Below, piece after piece: positions 1 through 13,056 of a stretch of 64,000 bases of DNA (position 1 is the stretch's first letter; each line of letters opens with the position of its first letter). Under the pieces are notes generated by a model. It ran no database searches. It was not told where the DNA came from and saw only the letters and a program-made list of their open reading frames with translations. A program made the position numbers and the translations under genes. The stretch covers positions 34,387,458-34,451,457 of the forward strand of contig OY987225.1 of assembly GCA_963920705.1 (NCBI GenBank), read 5' to 3'. This DNA comes from Odiellus spinosus. Its lineage: Eukaryota > Arthropoda > Arachnida > Opiliones > Phalangiidae.

Positions 1-734
1 AAATTTTAGGATAATCTTTTGCTAGTAAATTTCATGGTCTCTTTGCGATGAATATTATTACAGAAGCTAGAAGCTTACGGCCAACGCAAGTCTATGAGAT
101 GAAATTAATATTTGGATTTCAATACGTCTAAAGATACGCTGGTTTACATATTTAAAATTAAAAATATATCTCACTCTTATTTGAACTAAAATTGACCTTT
201 TGGTACTAAGTTTAGAGGTCTCCATGGGAGGAATCCTACTACAGAAGCTAGCAGCTCACTGGTAACGCAAATCAATCAAATGAAATTCATATTTAGAATT
301 AATTTCATTGAAACTTCGAACAAATTTATGGTTTAAAGTTAAATTTAGGATGTTTACGGGAGGAAAATAACTATCCCTAACTAATTACTCATTTCGATCT
401 ATATTTTTAATTAATTTTTGCGTAACTTCAACAAATTTATGGTTGAAAATTAAATTTGTTTGTTTACGGAAGGAAAATAACTATCCATCCTACAATAACT
501 TTAAGTCAATCTAAAGTAAATATTAAATTTTTATCATATCTTAATTTATTCAATGTTGATCAACTACGGGAGGGAAACTACTATCCAACTTACAATAATT
601 TTAGTCTATCAAACTTAATTTGTAAAATTATTTAGGCTCTAAAAATCTGAAGATATTTAAAAATAGTTTTCTCTATAATACTAAAATGTGAACCTTCTAC
701 GGAAGGAAAACTACTACATAACCTGCATTACATG

Positions 735-1975
735 ACTTTAAATTTGGAGGTTTACGTCGGAAACCCACCATGATACAAACCATAGTAACTTAAGCCTAAT
801 AACTTGTACTAATTTTTTATCAGACCTCAGAACTTAGATTACCTAAGTTTTAAGAGATTGAAGATCTACCGGAGTGAACTTAATATCCAGTTGGTGGATT
901 TCAATTATAAGCTGTAAAGCGTAGCGTAGCGCAACTTGTATAAGCTTAACAGGCTCATCTCCCGAGCCAATAAACTTGAGACTCGCTCGTTTGACTCAAA
1001 AGCTCCCCAAGTGAGCGATGATTTCAAAATTAAACCATCATCGTTAGCGCGTAATTAAATGCTTGCAGATTTACCGGAGTAAACCCAATATCCAGTTGGT
1101 GGTAAAGCGTAGCGCAGCGCAACTTGTATAAGCTTAACAGGCCCATCTCTCGAGCCCATAAAGGGTAGAAAGCGGAGTAATTGAAGGCCTCGCTTTGGCA
1201 AGGCAATTTTACAATTCTCGCAATTTTTGCGCAGCGCAGCGCAACTTGTATAAGCTTAGCAAGCTCATCTCTCGAGCGGTGTTATGGGTTGTTAGTATAA
1301 ACTTAACAGTAAACTTGACACTCACTCGATTAACCGAAAAAAAATTCCGAAGTTGAAAGCGTGCGATATACCGTATGATTTCCCAATTAAGTCATTATCG
1401 TTAGCGTTTAGGTGTACATATCTCATCCAATCCTGATTCATCGTCAATAGTAGAAGAATTTTGTCCAAAACCTCATCCTCGAAGATCATTTCATGGCTAC
1501 GATTATTATTAAGGTAAATTAGTTTCCAACCCTAATTATTTAACAATAGAAAAACCACCCCCCTGGGCCTAGCCTTGATCCAAGGCCTAACACTGAAAGA
1601 AATGTAGGCCAAGTCTTACTTTTAATGTGCATTTAAAACACCAATTCTCCTTGAAGTATCGAATCCGGCGTCTATTTTTAGACATTAAAACTCTATTTAC
1701 GCTTTACTTAATTATAATTTAAAATAATTGCGGGTAATAATTACTAATTCTAATAATTAACGAGATAAAAAAAAATTGCATAATCATTCCACCTTATTAC
1801 ATGGTCAAGATTCTCCTTAGTCACTGAATAAACCTGATTGGCGCATGTGACCCAGTGACGTAATTAGGTAAAAACGCAAATCATCTATGGAAACCATGGA
1901 GGATGGATACAAAAGCAATTGGAGAAAAGGGCGCTAAAAATTAAAAATATTAGGCCTAACTCACATATTTTGAAT
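735..1975 (+). repeat. Segmental duplication, upstream copy
   Basis: The block reappears in the same order and orientation at about 3735-4555. Shared landmarks are a phrase starting CAGACCTCAGAA, a phrase like ACCGGAGTAAACCCAATATCC, GCAACTTGTATAAGC, GTTATGGGTTGTTAGTATA, GAAAGCGTGCGATA, CCAATTAAGTCAT, CCATGGAGGATG and ATTAGGCCTAA. This copy also holds extra internal tandem copies of the GCAACTTGTATAAGCTTA section (near 930, 1110 and 1240), so it is longer. The copies are clearly diverged and carry no open frame. Confidence 0.7.
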
Positions 1976-2176
1976 TTATTTCTGTATAACTTTTCAAATT
2001 TAGTATATTTATGGGGGGAAAACTAAAGTCAACCATATACTTATTATTACATATTATGAATAAATTTTTCCTAACTCTTAAGATTTCTGAATCTTTAACA
2101 AATATATTGTTGAAAATTAAACTTAGGATTTTATAAATGAAATACAACTATCCCCTACCGATAACACCGATAAGTT

Positions 2177-2278
2177 CATTGATGGACATGCTTTACATAA
2201 TTTAGTACAGTGGAAGACTTGCAAAGTGTGGCGCAAGTCTTCCAATGTACTAAATTCCATGAAGCATGCCCATCATTG
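2177..2278. mobile_element. Near-perfect foldback (hairpin) insertion
   Basis: Two arms of about 46 bases (2177-2222 and 2233-2278) pair with roughly seven mismatches around a 10-base loop. The inner arms are exactly complementary over TGGAAGACTTGC. The hairpin is bracketed by CCGATAAGTT (2167-2176) and CCGATAACTT (2279-2288), which differ at one position. This looks like a target-site duplication made inside the surrounding degenerate repeat, whose consensus contains a similar phrase. A small non-autonomous foldback transposon is the simplest reading; a miRNA-like precursor is the alternative. Confidence 0.6.
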
Positions 2279-3116
2279 CCGATAACTTGAGTCGAAATTA
2301 AAAATATTTTGTTTATGGGAGGAAAAAACTATCCATCCTACGATAACTTCAGTCTATCTAAAGTAAATATTATCTGGTTTATTATGATTTATTTCTAGGG
2401 ACAATAAAGTAATACGTGGTGTTAATGGGAGTAAAATTACTATCAAACCTACATTATCCCTAATCCAAATTTGTAAATACAGAGTTATATTTTTACGATA
2501 ACATAACTCAAATTATTTCAATGTTAATCAACTACAGAAGGAAAACTTATAGAGCCTACGATAACTACAGCCAATCAAACTTTATTGGTAAACATCACTG
2601 GGTTCACTGTAAAGATTCGCTTTGGGGTTCTAAAAAATCTAGTGTCACCAGCTGATACGCTTACGGTAGAAAAACTAATATCCAATTTACAGTAGCTTCA
2701 AGCAATCAAACTTTGTAAACACGGATTAAAAATTTTAAGATAAGTCAAATTTCTTCAATGTTCAACAAACTGCGGGAAGAAAACTACTTTCCAGATTACG
2801 ATATCTTCGGGATATCAAACTTCGTAAATATTTAACTTTATATTTCTCAAAGATTCACTATAGGAGGAACCTTCTATCCAAACTAGGACAACTTCAACCA
2901 ATCAAACTTTGCAAGAATTAAATATATTTGATCATTTTTTCAAAACTTGTTAAATTATCATCATCCATGAAAAAGAGGTTGGGTCACTGGTGGGCCCAAA
3001 CTATGAACCAAAGCTTTAAAAAAACAATCCCTTTCCCCCTCCGTGATGAACTCCAAAAATCAGGATAGCTACCAAAGGTGGAAGCAATAGACGATAATAT
3101 AAATTCTGACTTCATC

Positions 3117-3274
3117 CCAACCTTGAAAAAAGGCAACATCTTCCATACAAACGGGTTCTATTTAACGGCTCTTTCTGTTAGTTTCAAGGTTGGCAAAAGT
3201 ATAGAAAAACCTAAACTTTGTACCAACCTTGAAAAAGGTGCTTTTTAACGACTCTTTTATCCGTTTCCAAGATT
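3117..3274 (+). repeat. Dimeric inverted-repeat element, copy 1
   Basis: This is made of two similar units. Each begins CCAACCTTGAAAA and ends with a phrase like GTTTCAAGGTTGG, so each unit carries short inverted termini, and each has TTTAACG in the middle. The same dimer lies in opposite orientation at 6836-7016. It is probably a small non-autonomous transposable element; no coding capacity is seen. Confidence 0.6.
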
Positions 3275-3734
3275 ATTTTATAAAAAGGCCTATTACCTTC
3301 TAATAGCTTTGGACCCATTCTCTGCTTCTTATTCTATCCTCGCTTCCTTTATTTATGGAAACTTAACAGTACTAAATATTCAAATACGTAACCAATTAAA
3401 AGAAAGTGTGTTAATGCATCCTCGGCAGAGAAATCCTAACCAAGGGAAAAATAACAGCTTTGAGCCGTAAAAAAAGCCAACTTGAAAGTTGACCATCCTA
3501 GCAAAGACGCACTTTCACTTCGTGATACACCAACAACCTAGGGAAATATTTGAATTCCCTTCTGGACACTTTATCGTTAATAAAATATTTTGTTCGTTAG
3601 AACTTGAAATATTTGTTTTGAATAGCCAAACAAATATTTCAACTGTTTCAGTCCGGTAGATAGATACTAACCAAAATAGCTCTCAAAACCTTTTTATAAC
3701 GAGAGAAAACTCTGCATGATAATGGTATTATTTT

Positions 3735-4555
3735 ACCAGACCTCAGAATATCCGCAACATTACCTAGGATTTAATTAAACGAGTTTTAAGGTTTACCGGA
3801 GTAAACCCAATATCCAGTTCGTAAATTTAAATAATAAGCTGTAAAGAGCGGTGCAACTTGTATAAGCCTAACAGGCTCTTCTCTTTAGAAAATGCGTTAT
3901 GGGTTGTTAGTATATACTTTACAGTAAACTTGAAACTCACTCGTTTAACTCAAAAAATCCCCGATTTGAAAGCGTGCGATAAATCGTATGATTTCCCAAT
4001 TAAGTCATCATGGTTAGCATTTAAGGAAACATATCTTATCCAATCCTGATTTGATCCCAAATATCATCCTCAGAGATTATCATTTCATGGCTGCTATTTA
4101 TTAAGGTAAAGATTAGTTCCCAATACAAAAAAAAAATCCTCCTAACCCTGTGTAAGAAATGTAGTCCAAGGCTTACGTTTAATGTGCATTTAAAACACCT
4201 GTTCTTCTTCATGTAACGAATTCGGCGTGTATTTTTCGACTTTAAAACTCTATTTACGCTTTAATTAAATCTAATTTAAGATAATTTTATGTAATTCTTA
4301 CTAATAAATGACATCAACGTGATTTATAAATTTGCTTAATCATTCGGCGGTCCACCACGGTCACTGGCTCTATCAATTACGGATTAGCGCCTATGACGTA
4401 ATGTGGTCAAAAGGAAACCGTCTGTTTAAACCATGGAGGATGAATACAAACCCCAATTGGAGTAGAAAAGGGAGCTAGGAGTACCGTCGTAATAATATAA
4501 TTTTTTCTCGGGTTACAATATGATAAATATTAGGCCTAAACTCACACTCTTTAAC
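3735..4555 (+). repeat. Segmental duplication, downstream copy
   Basis: Diverged direct copy of 735-1975, collinear over its whole length and ending in the same ATTAGGCCTAA-containing phrase. It lacks the internal tandem amplification seen in the upstream copy. No coding region is evident. Confidence 0.7.
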
Positions 4556-7528
4556 GCGGCAACCTAGCAGCGATATGAGACCCAATATCAATAGATAAAG
4601 GGTTTCCCATTAGCCCATACCCCATTCGTGTAAATATAGCATGGAGGTTAGACAATCGAAAGTGGAGGAGCAAAAGGGGGCTATAAAGCACCATCTCAAA
4701 TTTTTAATTTTTTTGCCACGCGGAGCTTTTGAAACGTCGATTTTTCTCTCGTTATTAAAAATCTGTCAAAATTTAGTTGGGGGGCGTATGGCGCGTATAG
4801 CGTGATGGAGAGAGTTTTTATCATTTTCCATAGATCCGGTTCCATGAACCTATACGATCACGTGATAGTCCAAGGAAATAAATAATTCGCGGGTGTAAAA
4901 TAGAGAGAGGCGAACGGAACGGTTCACCCCACCAAGTCTGCCGGCGCTGCCCGTTTTTAAAGGAAGACAGCCAACTGATTTACAAAATCACAATATTTGT
5001 GGGTTTTCAGTTTTTCGGAACAGGGTTAATTACGTCAGATATCATAAGTTAATTTCTAGATTTAATTGTAAATAAACAATAACTATAATAAAATGCCCTG
5101 ACGAAGCGAAAACGATATTATTCAAGCTATCACTTAAAAAATAATTCACTTTTACACCAGGAAAAGATCTTGGTGGTTGATTTTAAGCTAAGCCTAATTC
5201 GGGCCTAATTTCGTTTGGAGGTTTGCGCTTTTGGGGCGAGCGTTGACATGGCTACATTCTGATGCGCCTGGTGTCTCGTGGTATAATCTCGTGAAGATTC
5301 ACGCGCTTGGTTTAATATTTTTGAATGAAAAATTGTATGGGTACTTTACACTCAATGCTACACCCATTCGAAAAAGTTTTTCCTAACCGTCTTCCTTTAA
5401 TTTTTTTCGGCCTAGATGGTGCTGGTCTAATTACATTTTTTTTTTCTCTCTCTCTCTTCATCCCAGTGATTCGCAGTTTCGCACGGACTACGAAAGTATT
5501 TTCTAGTATTTGCTTTTCCATTTCCATTAGCGACTAAACCAAAGCGTGTAATTCGAAGCATGGGCATGAAATGACTTTGGTGGAAAAAATAAAATAAAAA
5601 AAACTTAAAAACGGGGGGACGACCTTGAGCCGAATAGATACGAAACAGCGCGGTCAATATTATCTCATACTTTAAGAAAAGGAATAGTATATTCGCTTTG
5701 CCTATTAGTGTACTCTTAGGTGACATTGATTCCTAATAACGCTACCAGCGAGGATTTATAGTTAGATATAAATGGGGTTTTCAGAAGGCGCAAACCTATC
5801 CTACCATTTGGTTCCAAAGACGATACATAGTCAACTCTATTGGGAGAATTCAATAACTACAAATATATACCCTCGTTAAAAACCTTTAAAGTGATTCTGT
5901 CAACATTTTCTGCCAAGGCTTAAGATTAATCCTTCATTCATTTCAAAAAGTTACTTTTAATTCAATGTTTATATTACGTTAACCGAAGCAATACGGTGAA
6001 AGGGCCAGTAGTAAGAGATACTAGCCTCTAAAGAAAGCAATATCCGTATCACGTGACTTAATGTTATTGGTTCTTTTATAGCGATGACGTATAATTACGT
6101 TTCTGATTTTGATAATTAAAAAATTTCAAGTATAGCATATGTATATATATTTTGATTCGTTTTTAACAGATGTTTCCGAAAATGCTACAAAATTTATATT
6201 TGGAAGAGATGGAAAAAAGTGACAGTATCACTTTAATAAATTGCAATTTAAAAAATATTGCCGATGTTTAAAATTCGTCGTTGTATTCTCATAGTGGAAC
6301 GTTTAGCCTCGCGTATTTCTTTCGATGATAAAGATTAATCAAAAGGAAATTAGTAATTAAGGCTATTGAAGTCGGCCCGGGGGGGAAGGGGGTTTGTGGG
6401 GAGACTAGGGGTTGTTCTTTGTTAGCGGGATAATTTTCTCGGTCTAACTGTCAAATCGTGGTTTCTGTTTTCAATGCAAGAATGACCATAGACTTCGTGT
6501 CTACTCCTAAGAGACTCATTATTATTATTATTATTATTAATTTCCCCGGATTTTTAGACTCCGAGGACACCGGCCTTAAGCTATATACTTTAACATTAAA
6601 CTATACTAAGTTCACGCCGAGTTTACAACGTGGGAAAAGATTGGGCGTAGTGATTCCATATTTATCTATTATTTATTTATTTTAACTCCATAATGAATAA
6701 TAAAACCAGGGGTTCGTAACCGTCCTCTAACGGCAAACACTGCCGGGCAAAAGTGAGTGGTTGCTATGATAGAGAATATACCTTCTAAAAACGAAATTTC
6801 GCTGAATTAGGGTTAATAGTTGGAATTATAAAATAATCTTGGAACCAACAATAATAGACGTTAAAAAGCACCTGTTTCTATTGAAGATGTTGCTTTTTTT
6901 CAAGCTTGGGTCGAAGTATAGGTTTATCTATACTTTTGCCAACCTTGAAACCAACAAAAAGAACCGTTAAATAGTACCCATTTCTACGGAAGATGTTCCC
7001 TTTTTTTCAAGGTTGTAACGAAGTGAACTTTTATAATACCAACTATTTGAATCTTCTTGTAATTATTTTAGACCAAATAAGTTGATTTTTCCTTATTACT
7101 TGAGCTAATTTCTTTGGTTTTTCTATGGGAGCACATTGAAATTAAAAGTAAAACTGACGTCACAGCTCCAAGAATTTTTTTCTCGTGATTAAATAGTCCT
7201 AGATGACACGAATGTCATTTTTGTTAATAAATTTTGTATAAATTTCTAATTTTAAATGATTTTAAAAGGGCTTATATTTTATATTTACTTCCTTTTGACT
7301 TACAGAGCTAAGCCTAATGAATTATGAGAGAAATAAAGGTTGGTATTAAGTTATTTAGTTAAGTAATGGGAACCAAACCCTAAAGTTAAACATCCGTTAA
7401 GAATTTTGAAAATTCTCGAGATTTTGTTGGCATTCTATTGGCGAACGGGCCAATTTCGAGTTCATCGACTCTATTTACTTTAATCTTTAAATACGTTTTA
7501 ATAGGCAATGTTAGTTCGCTGGTGTAGG

Positions 7529-7566
<38 letters not shown>

Positions 7567-8725
7567 CAACGAGTATATTACCTTTCATCATTTCTAGAAC
7601 CTGTTCTTTATTTCCTATTCTACCCGAGAAAGAAGTTCAAAATGAGAATGAGGGGGTGGAATAAAAAAAAAAAAAAAAATACTAAAATGTATGTTTTATA
7701 AAAATATTTAAAATCTGCATGAGGATCAGATGATAATTCGACCCTATGTCTCGTCTTTCCCATGACTACATTTTTTTATTTTATTTTAAAGCTATTTAAG
7801 AATTTGTCGAGGGGTGTGGAGCGGAAACTGCAATTTTACGCCGTCCTAACGACGCGGTCAAAAGCCTTCTCTAATTTCATCCGGGGAAACTCTAAATAAT
7901 ATTAAAATAATATATTGACAGATACATTGAATGGAATATAGGCTAAGAATATTTTACAGGAACCTAAGTTAATTTTAGTCGAGTCGGATTATCATAGAGG
8001 GAGGTAGCGGTCGGTGGAAGTGTGGGAGACGACACTAGAAAGAGAGATATATGGAGGAGTGCCATCTACAGGTTATAGGGATAGAGGCTCCTTGGAAATA
8101 GTTTGAAACTAGACCTATATCTATTTTATTTCAAATTTAAAACGAGAATTTTCGTACGAAAGGTAGTCTTTCTAGATTAAGTACTTTTACGAAAAAGACC
8201 GCGCGAAAGTTACCTTATCACTGCGCGAGAATCAACTGCAGGTTCTATACAATAGCTAAATCACGTGACCATGATGACGTAGTATCGCGGGGAATTTTGT
8301 TTCTGCGTGAAAAATACCGTGACATCCTCACTTTAAAAAAAATATTTTTTAAAGCTTAATGATTTATTTAAATTGTTTGTACGTTATTTTTCATTGTCTC
8401 ATCATTTACAATTAAAATTCGTTAAGTTCTTCGATCTGAAAGCTAAATATGTTTTCTTTTGTGTCTAGAAATAAAAAATAACAAAGAAATATAATTTTCT
8501 AGCATTTTCCGCGTTTGCGCGTCGAGGGAAATTATTAAGGGGCGATTTAAAACTTGATAATTATATTTAATATATCGAGGAAAAAAGCTTTTCCAAAATT
8601 TCTTTCTCTTTGACACGGCAAACTGACTTTTATTTCTTAAGGCTAGTTCTCACCATAAATATAAGAACTAGATCCGCGATTCTTTTTAACATCGAAGTAC
8701 AATATAGAAGCTTTTGTTCCCTGCC
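4556..8725. other. AT-rich non-coding stretch
   Basis: No convincing gene. Small open frames around 5312-5726 and 6458-6685 overlap on both strands, are low-complexity and show no domain. The stretch holds a short (ATT)n run near 6518-6540, the inverted dimer at 6836-7016, and A-tracts near 7531-7563 and 7664-7679. Confidence 0.5.
6836..7016 (-). repeat. Dimeric inverted-repeat element, copy 2
   Basis: The reverse complement matches 3117-3274 along its length, including CAAGGTTGG termini, the central TTTAACG phrases and the phrase TTGGCAAAAGTATAGA between the two half-units. A few indels separate the copies. Opposite orientation and the 3.6-kb distance indicate a dispersed element, not a tandem duplication. 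Confidence 0.6.
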
Positions 8726-8993
8726 TTTGACTATACAAATGTCACGCGCCAGAAGGGGATGAGTCCCCCACTGGCGCGTGACATTTGTAGAGTCAAAAGC
8801 GAGCATTAGCACGTGAAAATATTTTCAATTCCTGACATTTTTGGGCGCGTGACATTTGTACAGTCAAAGGCGAGCATTAGCGCGTGCAAATATTTCCTAT
8901 TCCTGACGTTTTTGGCGCGTAACATTTGTAGAGTCAAAGGCGAGAGTTAGCGCGTGAATATATTTTATATTCCTAACATTTTTGGCGCGTGAA
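8726..8993. repeat. Hairpin plus 70-bp tandem units (GGCGCGTGACATTTGTA)
   Basis: From 8726 to 8797 two arms of about 27 bases, containing CAAATGTCACGCGCCAG and its complement, face each other with one mismatch around a short loop. The right arm continues into about three tandem units of roughly 70 bases. Each starts with a phrase like GGCGCGTGACATTTGTA, followed by GAGTCAAAGGCGAG, a TTAGCGCGTG phrase and an AT-rich spacer with TTCCTGACATTTTT. An open frame at 8630-8812 on the minus strand is a by-product of the hairpin. Confidence 0.65.
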
Positions 8994-11900
8994 AAATTCA
9001 CCGCGTGTGAACTAACCTTGATGCGTGGAAGTTTTTTTTTTTTTTGGCGAAAAAAGCGGAAAGATCGGTATTTTTAATCGGGGTTTTACGACTGTAAGCT
9101 TCATCGCGTTCTCAGCAGCTACTATAAGGTTTAAACGCGATTCCGCCCACTAACGATTAATTTCGAATTAAATTTTTCATTATTCTCGGAAATGATTGCG
9201 TAAGATTTTATTTTATCTCCAAGCTCTAAGCTAAGGTTCGTTTAATTTTATTTTGATGACTTTGTCCCCCGCGCCAGATACATTTTTCTTTCGACCTAAG
9301 TCATTTATTTCCAGCCCCCCAATCTTTTTTTTAATGTATAATAATGTTCTTAATCTCCCAATATGGTTGGTTAGCTATAAAGGTTTACGCCTTAAGTAAT
9401 TTTCCAAAAAATTCTCACGGTCGTTTTATCTAGATTTTTTGCGGGTTTTTTGACTGGTTAATTAATTAATTTGTTAACTAATCTAACATCAATGGGGTAA
9501 TATTTTAAATTATAGAATGGTTAGATATAATTATTGAAATATAGAAAATAATTTTTTACGTAACAATTCAAACTTTTCAAATTAATGTTTCACTAACACG
9601 CTAACGCCTAACTTTCTTTCAACCAATCACGTAAGAGAGGTTATTTTAAGCGTTATAAATATATAATTGAGCATGAATAAAATTATAAATGAAAGTCTGT
9701 TCACATTATTATTGAAATTTTTGTTTAATTTAATTCAAATATGAAATTTTGGATACGATTTTCTATAATTATTCTTAACACTAAGCCTTGGCTAATTTCC
9801 AAGACTACTTTAGCTAGTGTTGGGAGTTTGTTCAAAATTTATTAATTAGAATATCTAGGCCTAATTAATTATATTCAGATATTATCCGTTTGCTTAAAAG
9901 ATAAAATTAAATATTTAACAAAGTTTTAAACTTGTTTATCTTCGGATAAACTCAACATTATCTATAATCTGAATTTAATAATTAATCCGAAAATAAAATA
10001 TTTGAATAATTATGAGCCATAACTGTTTGATTTTGATCTTAATTAACAAACATTACCCAAATTTTTTGAACCATTTAGAATAATAAAAAAGTTACATCCG
10101 TTTTACTAAAATTCAAATTAAAATAATGTATTACATCAGGCGCCCTCCGGCATTAATTACAATTCAGCGTGACTTTTATGACCCCCCTATCAACCAATGA
10201 AAACGTTAGAATTCCATCATTAACACTAGATATATAAAAAAAAGGGCGCTAATATGCAAATATATTTATTGAAGCGTGCTAGTCTAGGTTATTAATTAAA
10301 AACTAAAGTCATTAACAAAAACGCCTAGAAATAATACCAAATTAAAAATGGTATTTATTTCCGTTTCCCTTAGACACCATCTGTCTACTTTTAAAAGGAC
10401 TAAGCCTCGGTCGTAATAATAGTAAGGCTTATAATATAAAGATGGACCCAAAAATTACGATCAAAACTAGCGAGGCCTCACTCGACAAAAATTAACACTT
10501 TTTGGTAGGTACCATCTGTCGATCTCTTAGCCCTCAGTCAGATACCAGTTTTAATTTACATTCCCTGTGAAACTGAGCTTACCCGTTAATTCTAATCTTT
10601 GGCTAAAAGGGAGTTAAAAGGCGAGACTACCTTCTTACGAAGTGAAAACTGAAATTGAAATAACTACATCGACTTGGTATAATGGGGTAAAGCTAGAGGG
10701 GCTTCCGTAATGAAATGGTTTTAACACAATGTATAAAAAGATTTCGTTAGAATTGGTTCACCTAGAAAGATTTAATAGAGTTTAAAGTTAAAGGTGGGAG
10801 AGTAAAAACCACGGATTAGTATTTTCTTCATTCAACAAAGTTTCGTGGACGGAATTCATTTTGAATTTACAATGGGTATTATTATAAACATTCATTCTAA
10901 CTCTATGATTTATTATAAAGAGATATATAAGGGGAAGAGATTCGCACGCGCTGCCATTTCAAACTGATTCGAAATCAACATTTAAAAAAAAATTGAAAGC
11001 GCGCGCGCTAATTCACGAGCTATATTTATAAATCACCTAGAGATTTCATCACGAGCGATTAAAACTTCCCTTCAATTTCCATACTTTTCTTATAGGCCTA
11101 CAATAAGGATAGATTTCTACGCGCTGAAACTATAAACTGATACCAACTTCGTTTCATTTCAACAAAAGTTTGCGTAACGGCGAAAGTTAAGGCGGATTAA
11201 TACGCAATAATAAACCAGGTAGAAATATAATATCATTTTACAAACTAAAACCAAAACGCCTCCAAAAATAAGTTTAATTTATTCGAAGCAATTAAATTTA
11301 AAAGGGGGAAAGCGGAAATATCAAACGGTGGATACTCTTAACTAAAATCAATCTAATATAACTTTAACAACGTTGCTTGAAATTCGTTAAACAAAATTCC
11401 CCGCGCGCGTTAAATTTATAAAAATATTTTTTTCCGCTTTTTTTGTTGTTCTTGAAGAGTGTTTGATTTTTCGCGAGCTTAGATTGGATTAAAACATTGA
11501 TAGAGAACCGGTTTTTAACGGTAAAATTATCAACCTTCTAACGTTGCTAAGGGGATTTTTTTTAAAAAGCAGATAGTGCTCGTAGGGGAAGAGTAGACAA
11601 AGGGGTTCCTGTACCCATTGTTCCTGGGCCATTATTGTCATCGGAGAATTTGACGGACGAGCCCGGACTAAGTTTCTCATGGTTTCTCAACCCTTTCTAT
11701 ATACGATTAGAGGGGGGTTATACCCCTCAGAAGGGGCCCCCAAAGCTAATAATTGACGACAGGGTTACGCAAACCCCTAAAAACCCCCGTGCTTTTATCT
11801 TTCACCCTTTTATGGGAGCTTCTCAGAGACTCTGGTTAGGGGTGGCCCTAACTATTTTATGGCGCTTACGCGTGTTATAATGGATTACGTCATCTTTTCC

Positions 11901-13056
11901 CGTCATTATGTCTAACGGATTTATTCTTTAAATTCTAAATTATTATTATGTATAAATTTGGTACAGAAATTTTCCAAGGGCCCCCTATTTTTTGGTAGGT
12001 ATAATGTATACGAAAAACCGAATTTTGACATAATGGATTTAGGTTAGTTCCCTCCAAAAATATTACTATATGACAAATTCAAGGCTGAAATATGTTGGGA
12101 CAACGATCTCAACGTTTAAACAGCTTGGAACCGTTGTAATTGTATAGATTTTGTATCAAATTTGTAATAAGCCCCCCCCCCCCTTTTTTAATTTATTTCC
12201 CTGAGATTTCCATGTTTTCCAGGAGTATATAAACACTGAAATATACAGGATAATGCGAAAGACACCCTCGTGTAACCCTGGCAATGCTAATTACAGTTCT
12301 ATAGACATAAGGTGTGTTCGCACTCGCGTAACATTAATCGAAATTACGCGGGAAATAATTTAAATTTACTATTCTAGGAGATACTCAAAAATTTTCGCGT
12401 GTTGTGGAATTAAAAATGTCTGGGTTATATTTAAAGTATGGAATCGTAGAATCATTTAAATTACGAGGCGAGCATTTGATATATAATAAATAATAAATAG
12501 TAAGCCTAGATAAATATAATGAGTTATTTCCCGTAGGCCAATAAGGAAAAAATAAATAAAGAAAAAAAAAAACCATTTGAAATGACCGAAGAATTAAATA
12601 CAGAATGGAAATAATCCCACGTTATTCAAGGATGCATTCGACAAAAAAAATACCAACACGCGAAACATATTTTTCAAACTGAAATTGACAACGAGCTCGA
12701 TACTAAGCGACGCTTTTAAATTATAAAGATTTAATACACGGACCGTAGCTTCGAGCTCGTTGCCAAAACGACACGAAATTAACCGATCGTATAAAATATT
12801 AAAAGCTTTAAACCGAGAAGCAATTACCGCCAGCAAAAAGAAATATGATTTAAAATACCCCAAAAATAATCAACCCGAAAATTTAAACCCTCAAAAATTT
12901 CCGCTTAAAGGGTGACATACGGATAAAGAAATTTCAAATATATAAAAAAGGGTGTAGTATGGTCTAAAAAGTCTATATACAAAATTCCACTCAAAAATAT
13001 TCAACAGTTTTCTCACAAAGATGATTTGAAATTTGCATCAAGAGAAATTAAAAGTT
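8994..13056. other. AT-rich non-coding stretch
   Basis: I see no gene, RNA or clear mobile element. The sequence is AT-rich with scattered GCGCGC words. Short open frames (11489-11680 minus, 11635-11880 plus, 12385-12863 minus) overlap, have no recognisable domain and lie in compositionally odd tracts such as G/C runs near 11700-11790 and a C run near 12173-12182. Confidence 0.45.

Larger units (their letters stand above)
1..3735. repeat. Degenerate tiled repeat region, no gene
   Basis: No coding region is visible. The stretch contains many diverged versions of one motif: a purine-rich phrase like GGGAGGAAAACTACTATCC, then a phrase like CCTACAATAACTTCAGTCAATC and an AT-rich tail. Recognisable copies begin near 225, 358, 468, 568, 700, 2318, 2425, 2535, 2660, 2775 and 2865. 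Spacing is roughly 100 bases but irregular, as in an old decayed satellite. A foldback element interrupts it at 2177-2278, and the block 735-1975 is duplicated downstream. Confidence 0.6.
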
